Positions 15,287 to 23,078 of a DNA stretch of 64,000 nt are shown here, piece by piece. The stretch is from the NCBI RefSeq assembly GCF_902459615.1, contig NZ_CABPSA010000004.1, positions 1 to 64,000 of the forward strand, in the 5' to 3' direction. The position numbers and the translations under genes were made by a program. Every line of letters begins with the position of its first letter. The stretch's first letter is position 1. The notes under the pieces are model-generated. The model ran no database searches, was not told the origin of the DNA, and saw nothing but the letters and a program-made list of their open reading frames with translations. Source of the stretch: Pandoraea commovens (GTDB lineage: Bacteria > Pseudomonadota > Gammaproteobacteria > Burkholderiales > Burkholderiaceae).

Positions 15287-15697
15287 ATGGACATCTCTTT
15301 CTCGGTCGCTATGGATCAGCCCGCAGAGCGGCGCGATTTCGAAGTCGCGGCCGGGGATGACTTCCGCGTGCTGCTCAGCGTCTACGCGCAAGACGTCGAC
15401 GACGGATCGCTACCGGTTGACCTGACTGGCAAGACGCTGACACTCAAGGTCGCCGAGTGCGCCTATCCGCCGCTGACTGTCTCTGCCGCCGGTGCGGCTC
15501 AGACGTCGTTTGTCTTCGTGCCCGGCAACACGAAGGACGCATGCGGCCGTCTGCCGTACACCATCAAGATGACCGACAACGTGAACGGCAAGGTTACGAC
15601 GCTCGCGTTCGGTGCGATGGTCGTGCGCAACCCCGACGCTCGCGGCTGCCCGTCTGGCAGCGATTACGGGTGGCGCGGCTATGGGAGGCTCGTATGA
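15287..15697 (+). CDS. Hypothetical beta-sandwich virion protein
   Basis: 136 aa. The run RRDFEVAAGDDFRVLLSVYAQDVDDGSLPVDLTGKTLTLKVAE...AAQTSFVFVPGNTKDACGRLPYTIKMTDNVNGKVTTLAFGAMVVR is typical of Ig-like phage baseplate or head-fibre domains. It abuts the upstream stop directly and overlaps the gp10-like gene by 4 bp. Function not established. Confidence 0.55.
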   Translation: MDISFSVAMDQPAERRDFEVAAGDDFRVLLSVYAQDVDDGSLPVDLTGKTLTLKVAECAYPPLTVSAAGAAQTSFVFVPGNTKDACGRLPYTIKMTDNVNGKVTTLAFGAMVVRNPDARGCPSGSDYGWRGYGRLV

Positions 15698-17112
15698 TCG
15701 CGCTCCCGCTCGCTGGCGGCTCGTCGAAGGCGCGCAGTTACATCGCATCGAACGTCCGATGCCTCAATCTCTACGGGGAAAAGAACCCGCAGGGAAGTGA
15801 ATTCCCGGAGACGTTCTACCCGACGCCCGGGCTGCGCAAGCTCGCGACGGCGCCCGAGGCAGGCTATTACGGTCTCTACGTGAGTTCGGCTGATGAATTG
15901 TTCGCGGCGATCGGCAAATCGATCTATCAGATCGGGACGGATTTCTCGTTCACCAAAATCGGCGAAATCGGCGTGCCTGCCGGGCCGGTGTCGATGCAGG
16001 ACAACACGCTTCAAATCGTGATCGTCGATGGCTCGCCGAATGGCTGGACCGTCGAGATGAACACGAAGGTGCTCAACAAGATCACCGATCCCGCGTTCTA
16101 CGGCTCCCCGCGAGCGTCCGTCGTGGACGACTTCTTCATCTTCAATCAGCCCGACACGCGCCAGTTCTACGTCTCCCCGGCGCTCTCGATGGACCTTGAT
16201 CCGCTCGACATCGCGGCGAAGAATGGCGCGCCCGACAAACTGGTCGTCGCCGTGGTGGCGAATCGGTTGATCTGGTTGCTGGGCGAGCGAAGCACTGAAA
16301 TCTGGAACAACACCGGTGCCGGTGACTTCACATTCTCGCGATATCCCGGCGTATTCATTCAGCATGGGTGCGCGGCGGCTGCGTCTCCCGCTGTCGCAGA
16401 CAGTGCGATCTTCTGGCTCGGCCAAGACGAGCAGGGCGGTGGACTGGTATTCCGTGGCAGCCAGTTGAGCGCACAGCTGATCTCGACCCCGGCGCTCACC
16501 GAGGAATTGCGATCGTATCCGCGCCTCGATGACGCCATAGGGTATATCCACCAGGTCGACTCGCATCTCTTCTACGTGCTGACCTTCCCGACGGCTGACC
16601 GCACTTGGACCTATGACGTTCTGTCCAGCGAGTGGCACGAGCGCAGCTGGATGAGCGACGACGGCGTGCAGCACCGTCACCGGGGTTCCTGTTTCGCCAA
16701 CTGGCGCGGCAAACAGATCGTCGGCGACTGGGAGACAGGCGACCTCTACGAACTCACGCCGGACGCATATGACGATGCGGGCGAGGAAGTATTGCGCCTG
16801 CGCTCGTGGGCGATTGCTGGTGGAACCGGCGAGCCAATGAGCTACGACAAGTTCCGCGCAGTCATGGAGGTGGGCGAGGCCGCTTCCTATGCGGACGATC
16901 CGAAAGCGCGCCTTCGTTGGTCTGATACGCGCGGCCGGACGTGGTCGAATCCGATTTCGATGAGCGTCGGGCATCGAGGACAGTTCACGCGGAACGTCGA
17001 GCGTCACCGCCTGGGCACCGACTTGGGTAATGGCCGTGTGTTTGAACTCGCATGGTCCGCCAACTGCAAGACGGCGCTCGCCGGTGCTTACGTCGACGTG
17101 GGGACTGACTGA
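15694..17112 (+). CDS. Packaged DNA stabilisation protein (P22 gp10-like)
   Basis: 472 aa, matching P22 gp10 in length. The start (MIALPLAGGSSKARSYIASN, with NLYGEKNP and FYPTPGL soon after) and the repeated beta-propeller-like blades (DDFFIFNQPDTRQFYVS, RLIWLLGERSTEIWNNTG, SAIFWLGQDEQGGGLVF, DSHLFYVLTFPTADRTWTYD) are family hallmarks. gp10 hexamers sit below the gp4 ring and close the channel so DNA does not leak. The ATG overlaps the upstream stop (ATGA); an earlier in-frame start is unnecessary. Confidence 0.85.
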   Translation: MIALPLAGGSSKARSYIASNVRCLNLYGEKNPQGSEFPETFYPTPGLRKLATAPEAGYYGLYVSSADELFAAIGKSIYQIGTDFSFTKIGEIGVPAGPVSMQDNTLQIVIVDGSPNGWTVEMNTKVLNKITDPAFYGSPRASVVDDFFIFNQPDTRQFYVSPALSMDLDPLDIAAKNGAPDKLVVAVVANRLIWLLGERSTEIWNNTGAGDFTFSRYPGVFIQHGCAAAASPAVADSAIFWLGQDEQGGGLVFRGSQLSAQLISTPALTEELRSYPRLDDAIGYIHQVDSHLFYVLTFPTADRTWTYDVLSSEWHERSWMSDDGVQHRHRGSCFANWRGKQIVGDWETGDLYELTPDAYDDAGEEVLRLRSWAIAGGTGEPMSYDKFRAVMEVGEAASYADDPKARLRWSDTRGRTWSNPISMSVGHRGQFTRNVERHRLGTDLGNGRVFELAWSANCKTALAGAYVDVGTD

Positions 17113-17486
17113 TGGCAGAACAGAAAACAATCCCGTTCCCGCCGCGCGAGGTGCCATTTCTCCTTCAGGACGGCTCTGGCCGCGTCAATGAAATCTGGCT
17201 CGAATTCATCATCGGCTTCTTCGGACGCACCGGTGGTGAAGGCGGAAGCGATCCGGGCAGCATCCCGGTCGACGTCACCGCGCTCCAATTGGACGCCGAG
17301 AGCATGCGCGCCGCATCGCTGGTCATTGCAGCTCTGGCCCGACTGGCAGAGATTGAAACGATGCTCGCGGCATTCGCGCCGCAGCCGCCGACGATGGTCG
17401 GCATTTCAGATATGGCCGTGATGGCCTCGGACGTCGTTCCCCAGCGGTCTCAGAACGACGATCTACGAATTCTCATGGGGGTCTGA
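17112..17486 (+). CDS. Hypothetical virion-region protein
   Basis: 124 aa beginning one base inside the gp10-like stop. FPPREVPFLLQDGSGRVNEIWLEFIIGFFGRTGG is followed by helical, Ala-rich sequence (MRAASLVIAALARLAEIETMLAAF). Possibly a tail-assembly or fibre-anchoring protein. Not recognised. Confidence 0.55.
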   Translation: MAEQKTIPFPPREVPFLLQDGSGRVNEIWLEFIIGFFGRTGGEGGSDPGSIPVDVTALQLDAESMRAASLVIAALARLAEIETMLAAFAPQPPTMVGISDMAVMASDVVPQRSQNDDLRILMGV

Positions 17487-17487
17487 C

Positions 17488-17811
17488 ATGGCCGTGAATT
17501 GGTACGTTTTTACTCAGTCGGTCATCGCAGCAGGTGCAGCGGTGGCGAAGTACTCGCCCACGGCCAAGCGTCAGGGCGTGATCCATTCCGCGCACGCTTT
17601 CAATCCGACTGCGGCGGCTATCACGCTGAACTTTTACCTCGGCGCATCGGCGGTCGCCGGGACGCAAATCTGGCAGGTGTCGGTTCCCGCCGGAAAGACG
17701 ATCTCGATTCCCGAGCTCGTGAATCTGAAGATTCCGAATCCGAACATGCTTTTCGTGGATGGCGCGGGCGTCACGTTGACCATTACCGGCGCGGAGGCCG
17801 ACGTCGCATGA
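17488..17811 (+). CDS. Hypothetical virion-region protein
   Basis: 107 aa, beta-rich (HAFNPTAAAITLNFYLGASAVAGTQIWQVSVPAGKTISIPELVNLKIPNPNMLFVDGAGVTLTITGAEADVA), resembling the small immunoglobulin-like proteins seen in phage head and tail modules. It overlaps the acetyltransferase gene by 4 bp. Confidence 0.55.
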   Translation: MAVNWYVFTQSVIAAGAAVAKYSPTAKRQGVIHSAHAFNPTAAAITLNFYLGASAVAGTQIWQVSVPAGKTISIPELVNLKIPNPNMLFVDGAGVTLTITGAEADVA

Positions 17812-18311
17812 AGATCGCCATCGAGACTTTCACGCGCGAACTTGCCGACGAGATTACGCCACTCGGGCAGCAAAGCTGGGACGAGTGCTCGGACGTCAAG
17901 AAGGACACTTGCGCCTATCACGGTCAGCGTGGCCTTCAGATCGACCCCGACATCGATCAGTACCTCTTTCTCGCGCAGCACCAGTCATTGATCGCAATGA
18001 CGCTGCGCGATGACGACGAGGTTCTGCGAGGGTATGCGCTGGTGATCCTATACAAAAGCCTTCACCTCAAGACGGAGTTGTGCGCGAACGTCGATACGTT
18101 CTACGTGCAGCACGATTACCGGCTTTCGATGCCTCGCCTCATGTCTCACATCGAGAAGGTGACCGGCGAGCGCGGCGTAAGCATCATCGGATGGCCTGTG
18201 ACGAGAACCGGGAATCTTTACAAGATCCTCAAGAGTCGCGGTTATATCGCTGATGACGTGGTGATGGAATTCAAGCTGAAAGACCTTCCGGGAGGTGAAT
18301 CATGTGCGTAG
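17808..18311 (+). CDS. GNAT-like acetyltransferase-fold protein
   Basis: 167 aa. The order QYLFLAQHQSLIAMTLRDDDEVLRGYALVILYKSLHLKTELCANVDTFYVQHDYR, then LMSHIEKVTGERGVSIIGWPV, then YKILKSRGYIADDVVMEFKL follows GNAT beta4-alpha3-beta5-alpha4 topology, with GNLYKILKSRGY as the terminal helix. A clear acetyl-CoA loop (R/Q-x-x-G-x-G/A) is not evident. GNAT proteins encoded between virion genes are known in P22-like and Bcep-type podophages, usually without known substrate. ATGA-coupled to the upstream gene. Confidence 0.65.
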   Translation: MKIAIETFTRELADEITPLGQQSWDECSDVKKDTCAYHGQRGLQIDPDIDQYLFLAQHQSLIAMTLRDDDEVLRGYALVILYKSLHLKTELCANVDTFYVQHDYRLSMPRLMSHIEKVTGERGVSIIGWPVTRTGNLYKILKSRGYIADDVVMEFKLKDLPGGESCA

Positions 18312-19048
18312 CAGCAGCAATTGCCGGAGGGGCAGTAGCGAGCGCAGGTATTGGCGCAATGGCATCGAGCAGCGCGGCAGATACACAGGCTGATGCCGCA
18401 AATCGTGCTGCTGATGTATCCGCAGCGCAATACCAGCAGACCCGCGAGGACCTGGCACCGTACCGTGATTTCGGCGCGAAGGCGATCGCCGGTCTGGACA
18501 CTGCGCTTGCAAATCCGCTGTTGTCCGCGTCCTTTACCGCCCCGACCGCTGCCGAAGCCGCCGCGACCCCGGGCTATCAGTTCACCCTCGATCAAGGTCT
18601 GAAGGCTGCGCAGAACAGCGCCTCGGCCCGTGGGCTGGGTGCTTCTGGCGCAGCGATTAAAGGCGCAGAGGCATACGCAACGGGCCTCGCCGACAGCACC
18701 TATAACGATACGTTTAACCGGAATCTCGCAGCATTCAAGACGAACTACAGTTCAGCCTCTGACAGCGTAAATCGCTTGCTGGCGTCTGCGGGTCTCGGGC
18801 AAAACGCGGCGGCGCAGACCGGCAATGCAGGTGCGCAGGCGGCGAACTCGGTCGCGAACTCAATCACCGGCGCAGGCAACGCGTCTGCCGCTGGCACGGT
18901 TGGGGTGGGCAACGCGATCAGTGGGGGTATCAGCAGCGCGACGAACGGCATCCTGCTGAACAACTTGCTCTCCAATAACAACACGAGCATGTACGGCTCG
19001 CGCGGTGCGTTCAACACGTCAGATTTCTCCAACCCGGCAGGATGGTGA
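18302..19048 (+). CDS. DNA ejection protein (gp7-like)
   Basis: 248 aa, Ala/Gly/Ser-rich. A hydrophobic start (CVAAAIAGGAVASAGIGAMASS) is followed by QTREDLAPYRDFGAKAIAGLDTAL and the typical motif PGYQFTLDQGLKAAQNSASARGLGASGAAIKGAEAYATGLADSTYNDTFNRN. This arrangement marks internal virion proteins that are expelled before the genome and help form a conduit across the envelope. It overlaps the preceding gene by 10 bp. Confidence 0.75.
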   Translation: MCVAAAIAGGAVASAGIGAMASSSAADTQADAANRAADVSAAQYQQTREDLAPYRDFGAKAIAGLDTALANPLLSASFTAPTAAEAAATPGYQFTLDQGLKAAQNSASARGLGASGAAIKGAEAYATGLADSTYNDTFNRNLAAFKTNYSSASDSVNRLLASAGLGQNAAAQTGNAGAQAANSVANSITGAGNASAAGTVGVGNAISGGISSATNGILLNNLLSNNNTSMYGSRGAFNTSDFSNPAGW

Positions 19049-19053
19049 GCGAC

Positions 19054-20361
19054 ATGGCAATCGATCCGAGCATCCCCCTTCAGGCCAACACTCAATCGTT
19101 CAATCCGTTGACCGCATACGTGCAGGCCGCACAGATCAATGACGCACGCCAACGCAATGCGCTGACCGGTCTCGCCATTCAGGACAAGCAGCGCGAGATG
19201 GCACAAGCACAGGGCGTGAGCGACGCCTATCGCGCGAACACGAACCCTGACGGTACCGTGAACCGTACAGGGCTGATCGGCGCGCTCGCGTCTGGCGGCC
19301 AAGGGGCAGTTATCCCCGGTATTCAAAAGCAACTACTCGATGCTGACACAGCCCAGCTAAACCAGCAGAAAGCGCAGATCGAGGTGGGACTTCAACGGTT
19401 TGGTGCGCTCGCTCAGGTACTCAGCGGCGTGAACGACCAGAATTCGTACACCGCTGCGATTCAGCATGCGGCGCAGACGTTCGGCCCTCAAGCTGTAGCG
19501 AACCTACCGGCGCAATACGACCCGGCGTTCGTGAAGGGAAAACTGAATGAAGCGCTGACGATCAAGGATCAGCTCGATCAGAAGAACAAGCAGCTCGACT
19601 ACGACCTCCGCGTGCGCACCGCCGACGAAACGCAACGTCACAACGCGGCGACGGAGGGGCAGGCGCAATTACACTACGACGCGACGAATGGCGTGATCGT
19701 GAACACGCAGACCGGACAAGCGCGTCCTGCGACCGGCCCCGACGGTCAGCCGATCCAGCAGCCAGGGGGGAAGCTCAACGAGTCGCAGGCCAATGCGACC
19801 GCGTTCGGTGCGCGCGCTCTGGACGCTCAAAACACGCTCCGCCAACTTGAAGGCGCCGGTGTCACAAATGGCGGCCGTATCAAGCAAACGGCAGAAAGCG
19901 TCCCGGTCATTGGTGGCGCACTCGGCAACATCGTGAATAGCGTTCCGGAATGGGCCGGAGCACCGAGCGATCAGCAGCAATCGTATGAGCAAGCGCAGCG
20001 CAATTTCATTTCGGCGGTGCTCCGTAAGGAATCAGGAGCTGCTATCGCCGAGAGCGAGTATGCCAACGAGGCGAAGAAATACTTCCCGCAGCCTGGCGAC
20101 AGTGCCGCGACCATTGCGCAAAAGGCGCGCGCACGCGATCTCGCTGTCGAGGCTTTGAAGACACAGGCCGGTCCCGGCGCAGGTCTCATCCCCGGGATCA
20201 TCAGCAACACGAACAAAGATGCCGCCGGGGCGCCACAGAAGCAGTCTGCACCTCAGGCCCAGCAACCGGCCATAGGGCAGGATGCCGCACTTTCCGAGTT
20301 GCGCCGACGCGCAGCCGGGAATCCTGCACTCGCGGAACGCCTGAAGGCAATGGGGTACTGA
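19054..20361 (+). CDS. DNA ejection / internal virion protein
   Basis: 435 aa, Gln/Ala-rich and strongly helical with long stretches suited to coiled coils (DAQNTLRQLEGAG, LRELRRRAAGN-like C-terminus). A conserved block YEQAQRNFISAVLRKESGAAIAESEYANEAKKYFPQPGDSAATIAQKARARDLAVEALKTQAGPGA is shared by phage internal virion proteins. Flanked by two other ejection-protein candidates. The start at 19054 is chosen over an overlapping ATG at 19042. Confidence 0.7.
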   Translation: MAIDPSIPLQANTQSFNPLTAYVQAAQINDARQRNALTGLAIQDKQREMAQAQGVSDAYRANTNPDGTVNRTGLIGALASGGQGAVIPGIQKQLLDADTAQLNQQKAQIEVGLQRFGALAQVLSGVNDQNSYTAAIQHAAQTFGPQAVANLPAQYDPAFVKGKLNEALTIKDQLDQKNKQLDYDLRVRTADETQRHNAATEGQAQLHYDATNGVIVNTQTGQARPATGPDGQPIQQPGGKLNESQANATAFGARALDAQNTLRQLEGAGVTNGGRIKQTAESVPVIGGALGNIVNSVPEWAGAPSDQQQSYEQAQRNFISAVLRKESGAAIAESEYANEAKKYFPQPGDSAATIAQKARARDLAVEALKTQAGPGAGLIPGIISNTNKDAAGAPQKQSAPQAQQPAIGQDAALSELRRRAAGNPALAERLKAMGY

Positions 20362-20362
20362 T

Positions 20363-22984
20363 ATGGCTGACATCAGCTCTCTGAGCGACGATCAACTGCT
20401 ATCGAGCCTCGCCCCGTCGCGGGCCTCGCAAGCATCCTTCACGCCCGCATCGTTCGCACAGCAATACGGATCTGTCGCGCAAGCTGCTGGACAGAAGCTC
20501 GGCGTCGATCCGTCGCTTCTGCTCGGCCAGTGGGGTCTAGAGACAGGGTGGGGTAAGTCGGTCATCCCGGGCACGAACAATCTCGGGAACATCAAGGATA
20601 TGACCGGGGCAGGCGTAGCAGCGCGCGATAACATGACCGGATCGAACGATCGATACCGGACCTACGCCACGCCGCAGGCATTTGCTGATGACTATGCCGA
20701 TCTCATCTCGCGCAAATATCCGGGCGTCGTCGGCAGTGGCAGCGATTCGGCCAGGTTCGCGACTGCACTCAAGGCCGGGGGCTACGCGGAAGACCCCAAT
20801 TATGTCGCCAAACTTCAGCAGGTGATCTCGACCGCCCAGCGCGCGCAGCCGTCTACGCTCGCTCGCGTCGGTAACGCGGTAGCCAGTGCGGTATCTGGCA
20901 CCGCCAACGCGGCCACGCCACAGGAATTGTCGGGTATCAGCGACGCTGATCTGCTGGCCGCATTGGCGTCGCGGGGCGTGCAAACGCCGAAACCTCAGCC
21001 TCAGCGAAGCACCATAGACGAGCTGGGCCGTCAGGCCGGTCTCACGGTGCGCGCCGCCGGACACGGCATTGCTGACGCGCTCGGCCTCGTTGCGAACCCG
21101 GTCAACGCACTAATCAACACGGTGACGGGATCGAAGCTTCAGGACGTGGATACGCTGATTCGGCGCGGCGTTGACGCGATCACGCCGACGCCCGCCAATA
21201 CGACGGAGCGAGTTGTTGGTGATATCGCGGGCGCAGTGGCGAACCCTGTCAACCTCGTTGGCGGACAACTGGCGTCCGGCGCGACGTCGACGCTCGGCGC
21301 AATTGGCCGGGGTGCCGTGGCCGGTGCCGCCACGGCAGGTATGCAGCCTCTACACGCTGACGACACGCTCGGCGATTACGGCAAGCGCATCGGCGCAGGC
21401 GCAGTCGGCGGCGCGGCAGGTGCCGCAGCCGGACAGGCGATCGGTGCTGTTGCCGACAAGGTTGCGACAGGCATCGATCGCGTGATGTCGGCGGTTCGCG
21501 CGCGCATCCCTTCGAATCAGCTCGCGGCACAGGTCAGCGCCGACGACCTTCTCGCCGCTGCCGCGCGCGATCAGAACATTGATCTGCGAGCGCTCTCAGA
21601 AAATGTGCGCAACGGGCTGCGAAATCAGGCCGCAGAGGCGCTCGCGAGCAATCGGACCATCGACGCGCCGTCGTTGCTTCGCCAAGCCGAAGGAAACGCG
21701 ATTCTCGGCCCGGGCAATGGTCTGACGCTCGGCCAAGCGACGCGCGATCCCATGCAATTCGCCACCGAGCGCAACATGCGCGGAATCGTGGGGGCTGGCG
21801 AGCCACTGGCGGAGCGCTTCGCCGGGCAGAATCGCGCGCTCATCGATTCGCTGAATCAGCGCGGCGCGGCCAACGCTCAGGGCGAGTTCGCGACCGGTCA
21901 GCGCTTGATGGGCGCACTCGGCGCCGTCGATGACGCCGCCAATACGCGGGTCGGGCAACTCTATGACACGGCGCGCGGGCTGAACGGTGGTGATATTCCG
22001 CTCAATGGACAAGCGTTCGCGCAGCAAGCAAACGACGTTCTGGACCGAAATCTCGCTCAGGCGCATTTGCCCGAATGGGCGCGCAAGACGATGAACCAGA
22101 TTTCAAGCGGCGAGATCCCGCTAACCGTGGGCGTCGGCGAGCAGTTCAAGACGCAGCTCGCAACTGCTATCCGCAGCGCCAAGGACGGCAACGAACGATA
22201 TGCCCTCGGTGCAGTGCGCAATGCGCTTGAGTCCGCATCGCCTCTCGACGGCGCTATCCCGGCGGTGGGCAGCAATCAGCTCGTGACAGCGGAGCAGGCC
22301 GCGTTACGCGCGTCTCCCGGGGACCAAGCGCTGTCGGCTTTCAACGCCGCGCGTGACGCAGCTCGGGCACGATTCGGCACCATCGAAAGCAATCCGGGTC
22401 TGCGCGCCGTGGTGAATGGGGATGCTGTCCCTGACAACTTCTTCAAGCGCTACGTGCTGAACGGGAACGTTCGGGATGTCAATTCGCTGATGGGGATTGT
22501 GCCGGATCAGGGGGCATCGCTGCGCAACCAGATTGTCGACTACCTGAAGCAGAAGGCGCTCAACGGAGCATCGGATGAAGTGGGGGTCTTCAGCCAGTCG
22601 GCCTACAACAAGGCGCTGAACTCGTTGGGGGATGCGAAGCTGAATGCTCTGTTCCCGCCTGAGCAGGTGGCGCAGCTTAAGCAGATCGGGCGTGTCGCCA
22701 GCTACATCCAAGCGCAACCGGCAGGCTCTGCGGTGAACAACTCGAATACGGCGTCGGCCGGGGCGAATCTCGCGCTCGGTGCGCTCGATCGTTTAGGGAA
22801 GGTGCCAGGGCTGAACATTGCCCGTAATTCGATCAACCAATTTCTCAACGAACGTGCGACGGGCCAAGCGCTTGCCAGCCAGATTGATAGCGTGGCGCGC
22901 CCCGTTTCGGCTGACACGGTCAATCAGCTTCTGCCTTTCCTTCCCGGGGTCGCGGGGGCTGCGAGCGTACCAGACCGCCGCTAG
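20363..22984 (+). CDS. Large ejection protein with glucosaminidase domain
   Basis: 873 aa. Residues 31-155 are a FlgJ/AcmA-like glucosaminidase domain: VAQAAGQKLGVDPSLLLGQWGLETGWGKS with catalytic Glu near residue 60, TNNLGNIK, and YRTYATPQAFADDYADLI. The rest is long helical, Ala/Gly-rich sequence with a possible membrane-active part (VGDIAGAVANPVNLVGGQL...GAVGGAAGAAAGQAIGAVADK, about 280-370). The enzyme would open peptidoglycan while the conduit forms during genome entry. Starts 1 bp after the previous stop. Confidence 0.8.
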   Translation: MADISSLSDDQLLSSLAPSRASQASFTPASFAQQYGSVAQAAGQKLGVDPSLLLGQWGLETGWGKSVIPGTNNLGNIKDMTGAGVAARDNMTGSNDRYRTYATPQAFADDYADLISRKYPGVVGSGSDSARFATALKAGGYAEDPNYVAKLQQVISTAQRAQPSTLARVGNAVASAVSGTANAATPQELSGISDADLLAALASRGVQTPKPQPQRSTIDELGRQAGLTVRAAGHGIADALGLVANPVNALINTVTGSKLQDVDTLIRRGVDAITPTPANTTERVVGDIAGAVANPVNLVGGQLASGATSTLGAIGRGAVAGAATAGMQPLHADDTLGDYGKRIGAGAVGGAAGAAAGQAIGAVADKVATGIDRVMSAVRARIPSNQLAAQVSADDLLAAAARDQNIDLRALSENVRNGLRNQAAEALASNRTIDAPSLLRQAEGNAILGPGNGLTLGQATRDPMQFATERNMRGIVGAGEPLAERFAGQNRALIDSLNQRGAANAQGEFATGQRLMGALGAVDDAANTRVGQLYDTARGLNGGDIPLNGQAFAQQANDVLDRNLAQAHLPEWARKTMNQISSGEIPLTVGVGEQFKTQLATAIRSAKDGNERYALGAVRNALESASPLDGAIPAVGSNQLVTAEQAALRASPGDQALSAFNAARDAARARFGTIESNPGLRAVVNGDAVPDNFFKRYVLNGNVRDVNSLMGIVPDQGASLRNQIVDYLKQKALNGASDEVGVFSQSAYNKALNSLGDAKLNALFPPEQVAQLKQIGRVASYIQAQPAGSAVNNSNTASAGANLALGALDRLGKVPGLNIARNSINQFLNERATGQALASQIDSVARPVSADTVNQLLPFLPGVAGAASVPDRR

Positions 22985-23078
22985 GCGGATGAATGCGGTG
23001 AAAAGCATCGACGCTGTGAACGAAATTAACCACTTTTCCATGATTGGCCTTATGGCTTGTACCTTCGGAGTGTAGACC

